Source: Salinicola halimionae
GTDB taxonomy: Bacteria; Pseudomonadota; Gammaproteobacteria; Pseudomonadales; Halomonadaceae
Length of the DNA: 64,000 nucleotides
Assembly (NCBI RefSeq): GCF_003206065.1
Contig: NZ_PZJQ01000002.1
Location: 774,135-838,134, forward strand
Direction: 5' to 3'
Shown here: positions 52,158 through 62,152 of the stretch, one piece after another
Numbering within the stretch: position 1 is the stretch's first letter
How the letters are laid out: each line of letters begins with the position of its first letter
Made by a program: the position numbers and the translations under genes
The notes under the pieces: model-generated
Seen by the model: the letters and a program-made list of their open reading frames with translations, nothing else
What the model was told of the DNA's origin: nothing
Databases searched by the model: none

Positions 52158-52200
52158 ATAGCGAGCCGCCGACGAGTGATCGGCGTCACTGTTCAGATAG

Positions 52201-52230
52201 CAAAACCCCGAGCTCAGGCTCGGGGTTTTG
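52201..52230. terminator. Bidirectional terminator between livK and livM
   Basis: Thirteen-base perfect stem CAAAACCCCGAGC / GCTCGGGGTTTTG with loop TCAG; T-run on both strands. Confidence 0.92.
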
Positions 52231-52253
52231 CGTTTCGGGCTTCGTAAAATCGC

Positions 52254-53564
52254 TCAATCGTGATGTGCGACCTTCTCCGGTATCAGTCCGCGCGGGGCGA
52301 AGCGCAGCACCAGCAGAATCAGCAGGCCGATCACGAACACTCTCGCCTGCAATGCGCGACTGTCGAGATTGCCTGGCTGCCAGTCGAACCAGTGCGAGCC
52401 CAGTGCGACGAAGGCGTGCATCACGGCCAGCGCCATCGGCCCCGACATGATCCAGATCACGTAGACCAGCACGGCGCCGAACAGTGTGCCCAGGTTGTTG
52501 CCCGGGCCACCGAGAATCACCATCACCAGCACCAGGAAGGTGTGATTGAGCGGCAGGAAGCCCTGCGGATCGAACAGGCCGTTGAAGCTGGTCAGCGCCG
52601 CGCCGCCGATGCCCATCAAAATACAGCCGAAGACGAAGATCTCCTGACGGCGGCGGTTGATCGACTTGCCCATGGCCGCGGCGGAGACTTCGTTGTCGCG
52701 GATGGCGCGGATCATGCGGCCCCAGGGGGCGTGATAGGCGCGATGGAGCAGGAAGAAGATCACCGCGATCATCACCACGGTCACCGAGAGATAGAGCGCT
52801 CTCGCCGTCAGAAAGCCGACGTCACCGGGTTCCGCCACCGGCCAGGGCAGCGGCGAAATCGTCGCGGTGCCGCGAGTGAGCCAGTCTGAGTTCTTGAGAA
52901 ACGCCTTGATGATCTCGGCAATGCCGAGCGTCGCGATGACCAGGTAGTCGCTGCGAAGTCCGAGACAGATATGACCGATGAAGTAGCCGACACCACCGGC
53001 CAGCACGCCGCCGACGATCCAGCCCAGCCACACGGGCAACCCCAGACCGCCGATGAACTCCACCTGGGATTCGATATCGCCGGTCACGCTGCGCAGCCAG
53101 CTGATCACGACCAGATAGCCGACGAGCCCCGCGACGATGGCCAGTGTCGTGCGCAGCAGTTTTGGAACGCCGATGCGATCGAGGCGGCTGATGCCGAACA
53201 CGATGGCCGTCACCACGACCATCGCCAGCAGAACCCAGCCCAGGCGTCCGGGCAGGTCGCTCGACCAGAATTCATGATTGACGGGGATGCTGAAGAACGT
53301 CGCCGAGAAGCCACCCAGCGCCACGAAACCCATGATGCCGGCATTGAACTGGCCGGCGTAGCCCCACTGGATCGTCAGGCCGAGGGCGAGAATCGCATAG
53401 CACGAAGCTTCCACCAGCATGCGCGTGGAATAGGCCGGGCCCATGGTCGCGAACACGGCGAGCACGACGAGGGCAAGCCCGCCGAACAGGACGAGTTCGC
53501 GCTTCGGCATCGTGCGGTGGGAAGCGGCGTGCCGTGAGCTCGGCGTATTGGAAGTCGAATTCAT
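52254..53564 (-). CDS. livM: Branched-chain amino-acid ABC permease (LivM type)
   Basis: Inner-membrane permease, 436 aa, from the ATG at 53564, which overlaps the livH stop as TGATG. Hallmarks: ALGLTIQWGYAGQFNAGIMGFVALGGFSA near the N-terminus, YLVIATLGIAEIIKAFLKN in the middle, and WGRMIRAIRDNEVSAAAMGKS, the cytoplasmic coupling loop. Ends in a short tail APRGLIPEKVAHHD. Longer than E. coli LivM core because of extra N-terminal polar residues and an additional span. Confidence 0.9.
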   Translation of the reverse strand: MNSTSNTPSSRHAASHRTMPKRELVLFGGLALVVLAVFATMGPAYSTRMLVEASCYAILALGLTIQWGYAGQFNAGIMGFVALGGFSATFFSIPVNHEFWSSDLPGRLGWVLLAMVVVTAIVFGISRLDRIGVPKLLRTTLAIVAGLVGYLVVISWLRSVTGDIESQVEFIGGLGLPVWLGWIVGGVLAGGVGYFIGHICLGLRSDYLVIATLGIAEIIKAFLKNSDWLTRGTATISPLPWPVAEPGDVGFLTARALYLSVTVVMIAVIFFLLHRAYHAPWGRMIRAIRDNEVSAAAMGKSINRRRQEIFVFGCILMGIGGAALTSFNGLFDPQGFLPLNHTFLVLVMVILGGPGNNLGTLFGAVLVYVIWIMSGPMALAVMHAFVALGSHWFDWQPGNLDSRALQARVFVIGLLILLVLRFAPRGLIPEKVAHHD

Positions 53565-54562
53565 CAGATCACCTTCCCTTTGAAGATGCCGGTCGGACGC
53601 CAGATCAGTACCGCGATCAGGATGAAGAAGGGCACGACGATTTTGTATTCGGTGCCCACCAGCGCGAGGTTGTTGGGCAGTTCCAGCCACGTCGGCAGGC
53701 TATCGCGCAACGGCCTGAGCAGCACCGACCAGTTGAACACCGCCAGAGTTTCGGCAAAGCCGACCAGAAAGCCGCCGGCGATGGCGCCATACGGATGGCC
53801 GACGCCGCCGACGATGGCAGCGGCGAAGATCGGCAGCAGCAGGAAGAAACTGAGATCCGGCTTGAAGGCGACATCCAGCGACAGCAGCGTCCCCGCCAGG
53901 GTGGCAAGCGACCCGGCGATGACCCAGGTCAGCGTGATGATCAGCTTGGTGTTGATGCCGGAGGCCCGGGCGAGATCGGGGTTGTCGGACATCGCCCGCA
54001 TCGCCTTGCCCAAGCGGGCCCGAGTCAGAAACAGGTGCAGCCCGACCACGGCGAGCACGGTCACGATGAACAGAATGATCTGCGGTTCGGTGAGGATGAT
54101 CGGTCGGGTAATGCCGGGTACGTCGATCCGGAAGATCTCCTTGCGCGCGTCGACGTAGAGGTTCTGGGAGCCGGTACCGGCGAACAACCGGATCAGCCCC
54201 TGCAGCATCAGGGTGACACCCAGCGACGCGATCACCATCACGATCGGTTTGACGCCGTGATTGCGCAGTGGCTGATAGAAGGCGCGATCGATCCCCACGG
54301 CGATCAGTGAGGTGATCGCCATCCCCACCGGCAGCATGACGATCGCCGTTGGCAGGCCGAGCGGGTCGCCGGCATGGGGGAAAGCCAGCGTCAGCAACAG
54401 CACGGCGAGGGTGCCGAGCGTCATCATGTCAGCATGGGCGAAGTGGGCAAAGCGCAGGATGCTGTAGATCAGCGTCACGCCGACCGCGCCGATGGCGTAG
54501 ATGCAGCCGGTGACGCTGCCGGCGATCACCACGTAGTTGAAGAAATAGATCAGCTCATTCAC
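53564..54562 (-). CDS. livH: Branched-chain amino-acid ABC permease (LivH type)
   Basis: Inner-membrane permease, 332 aa, eight or so spans. Family marks: AIGAVGVTLIYSILRFAHFAHADMMTLG (first helices), GKAMRAMSDNPDLARASGIN (coupling loop) and GGVGHPYGAIAGGFLVGFAETL. Start ATG at 54562 with GAGA upstream. It stands 60 bases after livF in the operon order livG-livF-livH-livM. Confidence 0.9.
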   Translation of the reverse strand: MNELIYFFNYVVIAGSVTGCIYAIGAVGVTLIYSILRFAHFAHADMMTLGTLAVLLLTLAFPHAGDPLGLPTAIVMLPVGMAITSLIAVGIDRAFYQPLRNHGVKPIVMVIASLGVTLMLQGLIRLFAGTGSQNLYVDARKEIFRIDVPGITRPIILTEPQIILFIVTVLAVVGLHLFLTRARLGKAMRAMSDNPDLARASGINTKLIITLTWVIAGSLATLAGTLLSLDVAFKPDLSFFLLLPIFAAAIVGGVGHPYGAIAGGFLVGFAETLAVFNWSVLLRPLRDSLPTWLELPNNLALVGTEYKIVVPFFILIAVLIWRPTGIFKGKVI

Positions 54563-54622
54563 GACAGGGTCTCTCTTGAAAGCGGGGTCTCGCGGCCGGG
54601 AGTACCGGACGACAAGGCGGCG

Positions 54623-55327
54623 TCAGCCACCGAGGAAGCTCTTGGCCACCTGCGGATCATCGAGCAGCGCCGCGCCGGTATCGGTGAAACGGTTCTGCCC
54701 GGCCGCGAGCACGAAGCCCTTGTGCGCGATACGCAGCGCCTGCTTGGCGTTCTGCTCGACCATCAGCACGCCGACACCGGCGGCATTGATGGTCTTCACC
54801 CGCTCGAAGATTTCGTTCATGTAAAGCGGCGAGAGCCCGGCGGTCGGCTCGTCGAGCAGCAGCACGCTGGGTTCGTTCATCAGCGCCCGGCCCATGGCCA
54901 CCATCTGTCGTTGGCCGCCTGACAGCTCGCCGGCGGGTTGACGACGCTTCTCGAGCAGCGGAGGAAAGAATTCGTAGATCTGCGCCTTGAGCCGCGAAGC
55001 GGTACCCGGTTTGAGGAAAGCGCCCATCTCCAGGTTCTCCTCGACGGAGAGACTGGGGAAGATGTTGTTCTCCTGGGGGACGAAGCCCATGCCCATTTCC
55101 ACCAGCTTGTGGGGGGAAAGGTTGGTAATCGCTTCGCCGCGCAGCCGGATCTCGCCTTGGGTAATCGTCAGCAGGCCGAATATGGCCTTGAGCATGGTCG
55201 ATTTGCCGGCGCCGTTGGGGCCGACGATAACGCCGACTTCATCGGCCTCGATCGTCATGTTGACGCCGTTCAAGATGTTCATGCCGCCGTAGCCGCCATG
55301 AACGTCGATCGCTTCCAGTAGTGGCAT
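54623..55327 (-). CDS. livF: Branched-chain amino-acid ABC ATPase (LivF type)
   Basis: Cytoplasmic ATPase, 234 aa. Walker A is GPNGAGKSTMLKAIFG, signature [16 protein letters not shown], Walker B VLLLDEPTAGLSP. The shorter length and the LVEMGMGFVPQENNIFPSLSVEENLEMGAF pattern (in pieces) put it in the LivF group. A 164-base gap without genes separates it from livG upstream. Confidence 0.92.
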   Translation of the reverse strand: MPLLEAIDVHGGYGGMNILNGVNMTIEADEVGVIVGPNGAGKSTMLKAIFGLLTITQGEIRLRGEAITNLSPHKLVEMGMGFVPQENNIFPSLSVEENLEMGAFLKPGTASRLKAQIYEFFPPLLEKRRQPAGELSGGQRQMVAMGRALMNEPSVLLLDEPTAGLSPLYMNEIFERVKTINAAGVGVLMVEQNAKQALRIAHKGFVLAAGQNRFTDTGAALLDDPQVAKSFLGG

Positions 55328-55491
55328 GGTGTGCTCGGTTTATTGTTGAGAATGCCTTGAAGGGTATGAGGCTACCCGGGGCGTTCTGAACCCCTGTATC
55401 GTCTCGGCGTTCTGGTCTGTTCGTTTTTAGGTTTATCGCGTCTCGGCGGCCATCTTGAGGCCCTGGGCCGCCTGATTCGGCGCTCTAAACC
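55328..55491. other. Gap between livF and livG
   Basis: No gene or clear terminator seen; GC-rich with TCTCGGC repeated at two places. Confidence 0.4.
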
Positions 55492-56262
55492 CTAGGCGGG
55501 TTCCGCTCCAAAGTAGGCTTCGATCACTTCCGGGTTGTTCTGGATCTCGGTGATCGAGCCTTCCATCATCACCTGACCCTGGGCCAGCACGATGACCGGG
55601 TCGCACAGCCGCGCGATCATGTCCATGTCGTGTTCGATGACCAGGAAGGTGTAGCCAAGCTCGCGATTGAGGCGTTCGATATTACCCATCAGATCGCCGA
55701 GCAGGGTGCGATTGACCCCGGCGGCGATTTCGTCGAGCAGCACGACGCGGGCATCGGTCATCATCGTGCGACCCAGTTCGAGGAGTTTCTTCTGCCCCCC
55801 GGAAAGGTTGCCGGCCAGTTCGTTGCGCACGTGCGAGAGCCCGACGAAGTCGAGCACCTCGAGAGCACGGCGGCGAACTTCGGCCTCCTGTCGACGCACT
55901 TCACCGGGTTTCAGCCAGGTACTGAACAGGTTCTCGCCTTCCTGGCTCGGCGGCACCATCATCAGATTTTCGAGCGCAGTCAGGTGACTGAATTCGTGGG
56001 CGATCTGAAACGTGCGTAGCAGACCCTGATGGAAGCGTTGATTGGCAGTCAGGTGAGTGATCGGTTTGCCGTCGAGCAGGACCTCACCACTATCGGGCAT
56101 GAGGCTGCCGGCGATGATGTTGAACAGCGTGGACTTGCCGGCGCCGTTGGGGCCGATCATACCGGTGACCGAGCCCTCGGCGACCTGAATGGAGCAGTCG
56201 TCGATGACCGTCAGGCCTCCGAACGACTTGCGAATATTGCGGACATCGATGATCGGCGTCAT
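55492..56262 (-). CDS. livG: Branched-chain amino-acid ABC ATPase (LivG type)
   Basis: Cytoplasmic ATPase, 256 aa. Walker A GPNGAGKSTLFNIIAG, the LivG-type TFQIAHEFSHLTALENLMM, signature NLSGGQKKLLELGRTM, Walker B VVLLDEIAAGVN (Glu-Ile in place of Glu-Pro), H-loop LVIEHDMDMIARLC. First gene of the livGFHM operon, which starts from the gap at 56263-56474 shared with the typA 3' side. Confidence 0.92.
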   Translation of the reverse strand: MTPIIDVRNIRKSFGGLTVIDDCSIQVAEGSVTGMIGPNGAGKSTLFNIIAGSLMPDSGEVLLDGKPITHLTANQRFHQGLLRTFQIAHEFSHLTALENLMMVPPSQEGENLFSTWLKPGEVRRQEAEVRRRALEVLDFVGLSHVRNELAGNLSGGQKKLLELGRTMMTDARVVLLDEIAAGVNRTLLGDLMGNIERLNRELGYTFLVIEHDMDMIARLCDPVIVLAQGQVMMEGSITEIQNNPEVIEAYFGAEPA

Positions 56263-56413
56263 CGGGTTTCCCTTAGCGCGTCATTGCTATTGTTGAGCGG
56301 ATACGCCGGTAAGACGGCGCTCCAGCTGTCGCTTATTGATGATGTTGCCGATTGTACAGCGGTGGGTCATCTTGAATAGTTTTTCTTGTTCAACGCTCGA
56401 ACGCCACAAACGA

Positions 56414-56440
56414 ATACACCCGCCGAAGGGCGGGTGTATC
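56414..56440 (-). terminator. Hairpin after typA
   Basis: Eleven-base stem ATACACCCGCC / GGCGGGTGTAT, four-base loop; weak T-run on the typA side. Confidence 0.65.
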
Positions 56441-56474
56441 GATGTCACGTCAACGCGATCGATTCAGCGTGCGA

Positions 56475-58328
56475 TCAGCCTTTCTTGCCGGCTCGCTTGC
56501 GCTCGTTTTCGGTCAGGTGCTTCTTGCGCAGACGAATGTGGCTTGGCGTCACCTCTACCAGTTCATCGGAATCGAGGAATTCGATCGCCTGTTCGAGCGT
56601 GAACTTGATCGGTGGCGTCAGCACGATGTTTTCATCGTTACCCGTCGAGCGCATGTTGTCGAGCTTCTTGCCCTTGGTCGGGTTGACCACCATGTCGTTG
56701 GCACGGTTGTTGATGCCGATCAGCATGCCTTCGTAGACTTCCGTGGCGTGATCGATGATCAGCTTGCCGCGCTCCTGCAGCGCGTAAAGCGCATAGGCCA
56801 GGGCCTTGCCGCCGACCATGGAGACCAGCACGCCGTTACGACGCTCGATGGAGGCATCCGGCTTCAGCGGGCCGTAATGATCGAAGCGGCTGGTCAGGAT
56901 GCCGGTGCCCGAGGTCAGGGTCAGGAACTGGCCACGGAAGCCGATCAGACCGCGCGCGGGGATGATGAAGTCCAGACGCACACGACCCTTGCCATCCGGG
57001 TTCATGTTGGTCAGCTCGCCCTTGCGGTAGCCGAGCTCTTCCATCACCGAGCCCTGATGCTGCTCTTCACAGTCGATGATGACTTCTTCGTACGGCTCCT
57101 GCTTGACGCCGTCGATCTCGCGGATGATGACCTCGGGGCGGCCCACGGCCAGCTCGAAGCCTTCACGACGCATGGTTTCGATCAACACCGAGAGGTGCAG
57201 TTCGCCACGTCCGGAGACCTTGAACTTCTCCGGCGTCTCAGCCTGCTCGACACGCAGCGCCACGTTGTGGATCAGCTCCTGGTCGAGACGATCCTTGATG
57301 TTACGGCTGGTGACGTACTTGCCTTCCTTGCCGGCGAACGGCGAGTCGTTGACCTGGAAGGTCATCGAGACGGTTGGCTCGTCGACGGAGAGCGGCGGCA
57401 ACGCTTCGACGACGTTGACGTCGCAGAGCGTGTCGGAGATCGCCAGGTTGTCGATACCGGTGATGCAGACGATGTCGCCGGCGGTGGCTTCGTCGGTCTG
57501 CACGCGTTCCAGACCCATGTGCGTCATCACCTGGCCGATCTTGCCCTTACGGGTCGCGCCTTCCTTGGTGATGATGCTGATCTGCTGGCTGGGCTTGACG
57601 CTACCACGCTTGATGCGGCCGAGACCGATAACGCCGACGTAGCTGTTGTAGTCCAGCGCTGAGATCTGCATCTGGAACGGGCCGTCAAGTTCGACCTTGG
57701 GCGGCTCGACGATGTCGACGATCGACTGGAACATCGGCGTCATGTCCTCGGCCATCGCGTCCGGCTCCATGCCGGCGATACCGTTGAGCGCGGAGCAGTA
57801 GATGATCGGGAAATCGAGCTGTTCGTCGGTGGCGCCGAGGTTGTCGAACAGATCGAAAATCTGATCGACCACCCAATCCGGGCGCGCGCCCGGGCGGTCG
57901 ACCTTGTTGACCACGACGATCGGCTTGAGGCCCTGGGCGAAAGCCTTCTGGGTCACGAAGCGAGTCTGCGGCATCGGGCCGTCGACGGCATCGACCAGCA
58001 GCAATACGGAATCGACCATGGACATGACGCGTTCGACTTCGCCACCGAAGTCGGCGTGTCCTGGTGTATCGACGATATTGATGTGGTAGTTGTGGCCTTT
58101 ACCGTCATCCCAGCGGATCGCGGTGTTCTTGGCCAGAATGGTGATGCCGCGTTCCTTCTCCTGATCATTGGAGTCCATGATCCGGTCTTGGCCTTCGGCC
58201 TTGCGATCCAGCGTGCCGGACTGGCTCAGGAGCTTGTCGACCAGTGTCGTTTTGCCATGGTCGACGTGGGCGATAATGGCAATGTTCCTAATGCTCTCGA
58301 TACGAGCGTTAGAGGCGTTGTCACTCAT
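56475..58328 (-). CDS. typA: Ribosome-associated GTPase TypA/BipA
   Basis: Translation-factor-like GTPase, 617 aa, binding the ribosome and helping 50S assembly and stress growth. G1 is [15 protein letters not shown], switch region [21 protein letters not shown]3 [16 protein letters not shown]4 NKVDRPGA, G5-like IYCSALNG. The C-terminal TypA-specific domain ([26 protein letters not shown], in pieces) ends with a Lys-rich tail. Start ATG at 58328. In gammaproteobacteria typA is often next to glnA, as here. Confidence 0.96.
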   Translation of the reverse strand: MSDNASNARIESIRNIAIIAHVDHGKTTLVDKLLSQSGTLDRKAEGQDRIMDSNDQEKERGITILAKNTAIRWDDGKGHNYHINIVDTPGHADFGGEVERVMSMVDSVLLLVDAVDGPMPQTRFVTQKAFAQGLKPIVVVNKVDRPGARPDWVVDQIFDLFDNLGATDEQLDFPIIYCSALNGIAGMEPDAMAEDMTPMFQSIVDIVEPPKVELDGPFQMQISALDYNSYVGVIGLGRIKRGSVKPSQQISIITKEGATRKGKIGQVMTHMGLERVQTDEATAGDIVCITGIDNLAISDTLCDVNVVEALPPLSVDEPTVSMTFQVNDSPFAGKEGKYVTSRNIKDRLDQELIHNVALRVEQAETPEKFKVSGRGELHLSVLIETMRREGFELAVGRPEVIIREIDGVKQEPYEEVIIDCEEQHQGSVMEELGYRKGELTNMNPDGKGRVRLDFIIPARGLIGFRGQFLTLTSGTGILTSRFDHYGPLKPDASIERRNGVLVSMVGGKALAYALYALQERGKLIIDHATEVYEGMLIGINNRANDMVVNPTKGKKLDNMRSTGNDENIVLTPPIKFTLEQAIEFLDSDELVEVTPSHIRLRKKHLTENERKRAGKKG

Positions 58329-58564
58329 GGGGCGGTTTCCATCGTAAAATGTGTGCGCCCATGTCTAAGTCGATGATCCACGCTCAAGCGCTGGATCGAC
58401 GAGTCCCCTGGGCACTGAGTAGGAGGGTCGGGCGCGCATTGTACAGCCAAGCGCGCGACACTGGCTACTTTAGTCTATCCGGATAATTTATCGATGGATC
58501 GCAGGATCTTTCTTGTGCGATTTCCGCGCACGGCAAGCGGGTTGGGTCACGGTTCGAGAGGCGT

Positions 58565-59125
58565 ATGACGGACGCAGAAAGATTGTGCGGATGGATTCGC
58601 GCCGACGCTTGGCGCATGGCGGCGCTGCGCAAGGCTCGGTCGCAGGGGCTGCCCGACTGGTGGCTGGCGGCCGGCTTCGTGCGCAACCTGGTCTGGGACC
58701 GGCTGCATGGCTATGCGTCGTCGACACCGCTCAACGATATCGATCTTGTCTATTTCGAGCCCGCCAACCCCCACGCGCTGATCGATCGCGAGCATGAAGC
58801 GAGTCTCAATCACGCCACCCATCTGCCCTGGTCGGTCAAGAATCAGGCGCGCATGCACCACCGACATGGGCACGCTGCCTATACCTCTATAGAGGAGGCG
58901 TTGAGCGTATGGGTCGAATGTGAAACCGCCGTCGGCGTGACGCTGGATGACGATGAGCGTCTGCGTCTGCTCGCGCCGCTTGGCATCGAGTCGCTGATGG
59001 CGGGGCGGGTAACGTCCAATCCATACCATGGTGACCGTGAGGTGTTTCGACGTCGGGTCTCGGCCAAGGGGTGGCGTCATCGCTGGCCGAGGCTCGAGAT
59101 AGAAGATTTCCCCGGCGGAAGTTAG
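58565..59125 (+). CDS. Nucleotidyltransferase-family protein (DUF925-like)
   Basis: Soluble protein of 186 aa in the NTP_transf_6 family of unknown substrate. Motifs: WLAAGFVRNLVWDRLHG, the catalytic-type Asp-x-Asp in PLNDIDLVYF, and WSVKNQARMHHRHGHAAYTS. Located divergently from typA. Its last four bases overlap the last four of the convergent polysaccharide deacetylase gene. Confidence 0.85.
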   Translation: MTDAERLCGWIRADAWRMAALRKARSQGLPDWWLAAGFVRNLVWDRLHGYASSTPLNDIDLVYFEPANPHALIDREHEASLNHATHLPWSVKNQARMHHRHGHAAYTSIEEALSVWVECETAVGVTLDDDERLRLLAPLGIESLMAGRVTSNPYHGDREVFRRRVSAKGWRHRWPRLEIEDFPGGS

Positions 59126-60111
59126 CCCGACAGATTGCCGAGCAGCCAGTCGAACAGCCGCCCGGGGCTATTGGCGATTGGCTGCGTGATCAGGAAGCGT
59201 GGCAACAGAACGGTGTCGATCGGAGGTTCCAGCCAGCCGGCGCGGCGGGTCAAAACGCGCTCGAATCCGGCGTTGACGGCCAGCTTGGCCAACGCCTCAT
59301 CCGCCGGTTCGTTGGCACAGGCGGCCACGTTCAGCGGATGTCGACAGAGAACCGCTAACTGGTGCTGGCTATCGCGAAGTCGATTCAGGGTCTGAACGTC
59401 CTGCGGCATGGCTCGTGTCGGCACCAGACTTCCGAAGCGGAAAAGTCCGCCCTGTTCCAGGCGGCGGATGCTGAACGCGTCCAGCGCTTGATCGGCGAAC
59501 ACCGGTTCGTCACCCAGTGACGCGGCGATCGCGCGCAGCGTCAGGGCATGATGGGATCGTTCGAGCTCATCGACGTAGCTCTTGATCGCCTGGCTGTAGC
59601 GCTCGTCCCGATGGCCGTTGGCAATCGGCGGCATCGGCAGGGCTGCGTCGGCGAGCAGCCGATGCGCGTTATTGGCGGTATCTTCGCGCCATAGCGCCTC
59701 GCCGAGGACCTCGTGCCAACTGCTCCAGGCCCGTTGGGTGATCGGGGAAGGAAGAAACACGTTGGCCGGCAGCGCCAGCCGCTCCATCGTCGGCGAGATC
59801 TGCTTGAGCGTATCGCGCCAGCCACCGTCGAACGTAAGCGTAATGCGAGGCAGTTGATCGTGATGTAGCTGCAGCGCGCTTTCCAGGCTGACGATCTGGG
59901 CACTTTCGCTGAGACTTTCCAGCAGTTTCCGAAAGCTCTCCGGACCCAGGCACCAGTCGGATCGATGAGGCAGACGTGCCTCGGCTTCGTCATGCATGAC
60001 CCGGCGCAGCGCGAGAATGGCGCTGCGGCCCCATAATGGTTCACTCAGGTTGAGACGCCAGTGGCCTCTTAGCCGCTGTACCACGTCCTGTGTACGATCC
60101 AGCCTGGGCAT
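59122..60111 (-). CDS. Polysaccharide-deacetylase-fold protein
   Basis: Protein of 329 aa with a NodB-type core: ITLTFDGGWRDTLKQISPTMERLALPANVFLPS (in pieces). The catalytic Asp-Asp pair of true deacetylases (TFDDG) is TFDGG here, so the second metal Asp is replaced by Gly and the enzyme may be inactive or altered. No signal peptide, so probably cytoplasmic. A HSDWCLGPESF segment and a C-terminal Leu/Pro-rich end (VLLPRFLITQPIANSPGRLFDWLLG) are not recognised. Function unknown. Confidence 0.75.
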   Translation of the reverse strand: MPRLDRTQDVVQRLRGHWRLNLSEPLWGRSAILALRRVMHDEAEARLPHRSDWCLGPESFRKLLESLSESAQIVSLESALQLHHDQLPRITLTFDGGWRDTLKQISPTMERLALPANVFLPSPITQRAWSSWHEVLGEALWREDTANNAHRLLADAALPMPPIANGHRDERYSQAIKSYVDELERSHHALTLRAIAASLGDEPVFADQALDAFSIRRLEQGGLFRFGSLVPTRAMPQDVQTLNRLRDSQHQLAVLCRHPLNVAACANEPADEALAKLAVNAGFERVLTRRAGWLEPPIDTVLLPRFLITQPIANSPGRLFDWLLGNLSG

Positions 60112-60559
60112 GGGGAATTCCGTTACTGAAGTCGTTGATCGCCATCATTACAGGCGCCTTGTCACAGTATCCGTTGCCAATCGGATTTCGGCAAAGTTTC
60201 TAGGCAAGGCTTCGGATGATTTATTTTGGTGCATTGGTATTAAATTTCGATCCATATTGGTGCGTTATCCGCCCCGTCTGTCTTCGGGGAGCGCCATTTG
60301 AGCGCCAATATAGGGCTATCAGTGCCCGTGCACTCCACCGCACCATCCTGAATTGCCTTTTTTATCATTCGCTTATTGTTTTGTTTCAGCGCTCCGCTTC
60401 ATTTTGGCACATTCTCTGCATATCAATGTAAAAAGGTGTGCACATGGGCAAGAGTGCCGACTTCATGCTACAAAATACGCACGCCACACAGACGTACGCC
60501 AAACAACGGTGTTGGACATTCGTTAACGAATCGAGCCATGGCTCACAGTGGAGGACTAC
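60112..60559 (+). promoter_or_regulatory. glnA upstream regulatory region
   Basis: No gene in 448 bases. Contents from left: half-sites GGTGCA (60228-60233) and GGTGCG (60259-60264), each preceded by ATTTT or ATATT; TGCACT (60329-60334) and GCACCA (60340-60345); then the sigma-54 promoter at 60405. These resemble NtrC half-sites (TGCACC / GGTGCA) but none is a perfect dyad. The AT-rich stretch 60355-60400 is suitable for bending. Confidence 0.5.
60405..60420 (+). promoter_or_regulatory. Sigma-54 promoter of glnA
   Basis: TGGCACATTCTCTGCA: the -24 element TGGCAC is exact, and the -12 element CTGCA differs from TTGCA at one base, with the correct spacing. About 140 bases before the glnA start, fitting nitrogen control through NtrC. 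Confidence 0.75.
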
Positions 60560-61966
60560 ATGTCTGAGAAAACCCTCGCCCTTATCGAAGAACACGACGT
60601 CAAGTGGGTGGATTTGCGCTTTACCGATACCAAGGGCAAGGAGCAGCACGTCACCATCCCTGCCAAGGTCATCGATGCAGAATTTTTCGAAGACGGTCAG
60701 ATGTTCGATGGTTCTTCCATCGAAGGCTGGAAGGGCATCAACGAGTCCGACATGATCCTGCGTCCGGAAGACGGTACTGCCTTCCTCGATCCGTTCACTG
60801 AAGACTCCACACTGATTCTGCGCTGCGACATCATCGAGCCGGCCACCATGCAGGGCTATGAGCGTGACCCGCGTTCCATCGCCAAGCGCGCTGAAGCCTA
60901 TCTCAACAGCACCGGCCTCGGCGATACCGCCTTCTTTGGTCCGGAGCCGGAATTCTTCATTTTCGACGAAGTCCATTGGAAGTCCGATATCGAAGGCTCC
61001 ATGTACAAGATCTCGTCTGAAGAAGGTGCCTGGTCCACCGATCGTCAGATCGAAGGCGGCAACCTGGCGCACCGTCCGCGCGTCAAGGGCGGCTATTTCC
61101 CGGTACCGCCGGTCGATAGCTTCCACGACATCCGTAGCGCCATGTGCAACACGCTGCAGGCCATCGGTCAGGAAGTCGAAGTGCACCACCACGAAGTGGC
61201 TAACGCCGGCCAGAACGAGATCGGTGTCAAGTTCAACACGCTGGTGAAGAAGGCCGACGAAGTTCAGGAAATGAAGTACGTGATCCACAACGTGGCGCAC
61301 GCTTACGGCAAGACCGCGACGTTCATGCCCAAGCCGCTGGTGGGTGACAACGGTTCCGGTATGCACGTTCACCAGTCATTCTGGAAAGACGGCACCAACC
61401 AGTTCGCGGGCGACGAGTACGCGGGGCTCTCCGAAATGGCGCTGTACTACATTGGCGGCATCATCAAGCACGCTCGGGCCCTGAACGCCTTCACCAACGC
61501 GTCGACCAACTCCTACAAGCGTCTGGTGCCGGGTTTCGAAGCGCCGGTCATGCTCGCCTACAGTGCGCGCAACCGTTCTGCATCCATTCGTATTCCGTAC
61601 ACCGCGAGCCCGAAGGGCAAGCGTGTCGAGACACGATTCCCTGACCCGACGGCCAATCCGTACCTGGCGTTCTCGGCCATGCTGATGGCCGGTATCGACG
61701 GCATCAAGAACAAGATTCATCCTGGCGATGCCATGGACAAGAATCTGTATGACCTGCCGCCGGAAGAAGGCAAGAAGGTCCCGACCGTGGCGACCAGCCT
61801 CGATCAGGCGCTGGAAGCGCTCGACGCCGATCGCGCCTTCCTGACCGAAGGTGGCGTGTTCACCGACGAGATGATCGATGCCTATATCGCGCTGAAGGGC
61901 GAAGACGTCGAGCGGCTGCGTCTGGCGACACATCCGGTCGAGTTCGATCTCTACTACAGCGTCTAA
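60560..61966 (+). CDS. glnA: Glutamine synthetase type I
   Basis: Makes glutamine from glutamate, ammonia and ATP; dodecamer of 468-aa subunits. The ATG at 60560 follows GGAGGA. Family sites: [19 protein letters not shown], the latch and metal site [27 protein letters not shown], the ATP site [23 protein letters not shown], and the adenylylation site Tyr397 in [10 protein letters not shown]. Hence activity should be set both by NtrC/sigma-54 transcription and by GlnE adenylylation. Its stop codon begins an 18-bp tandem repeat. Confidence 0.97.
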   Translation: MSEKTLALIEEHDVKWVDLRFTDTKGKEQHVTIPAKVIDAEFFEDGQMFDGSSIEGWKGINESDMILRPEDGTAFLDPFTEDSTLILRCDIIEPATMQGYERDPRSIAKRAEAYLNSTGLGDTAFFGPEPEFFIFDEVHWKSDIEGSMYKISSEEGAWSTDRQIEGGNLAHRPRVKGGYFPVPPVDSFHDIRSAMCNTLQAIGQEVEVHHHEVANAGQNEIGVKFNTLVKKADEVQEMKYVIHNVAHAYGKTATFMPKPLVGDNGSGMHVHQSFWKDGTNQFAGDEYAGLSEMALYYIGGIIKHARALNAFTNASTNSYKRLVPGFEAPVMLAYSARNRSASIRIPYTASPKGKRVETRFPDPTANPYLAFSAMLMAGIDGIKNKIHPGDAMDKNLYDLPPEEGKKVPTVATSLDQALEALDADRAFLTEGGVFTDEMIDAYIALKGEDVERLRLATHPVEFDLYYSV

Positions 61967-62018
61967 GCGGATTCGAGCGTCTAAACGGATTCGAGCGCCT
62001 AAACGCACTCGAGCGTCC
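61959..62018. repeat. 18-bp tandem repeat at the end of glnA
   Basis: GCGTCTAAGCGGATTCGA, GCGTCTAAACGGATTCGA and GCGCCTAAACGCACTCGA follow head to tail from 61959. The first unit includes the last codon and stop of glnA, and further units repeat the stop codon. Confidence 0.85.
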
Positions 62019-62043
62019 GGGACCACCTGGTCGGACCTGACGG

Positions 62044-62069
62044 AAGCCCCACTCTGGTGGGGCTTTTTT
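62044..62069 (+). terminator. Intrinsic terminator of glnA
   Basis: Nine-base stem AAGCCCCAC / GTGGGGCTT, loop TCTG, and a run of T. Confidence 0.92.
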
Positions 62070-62152
62070 CGTGGACCGCCACGTTTCCGCGCTTTCAGCC
62101 GATATTGTTTTTGGCCGATAGGAGATATCGGACGATAACGGAGGGATTGGCG

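Noticed and set aside
56442-57662. Plus-strand open frame (406 codons) opposite typA
   Set aside because: Antisense shadow of typA, whose GTPase motifs are complete.
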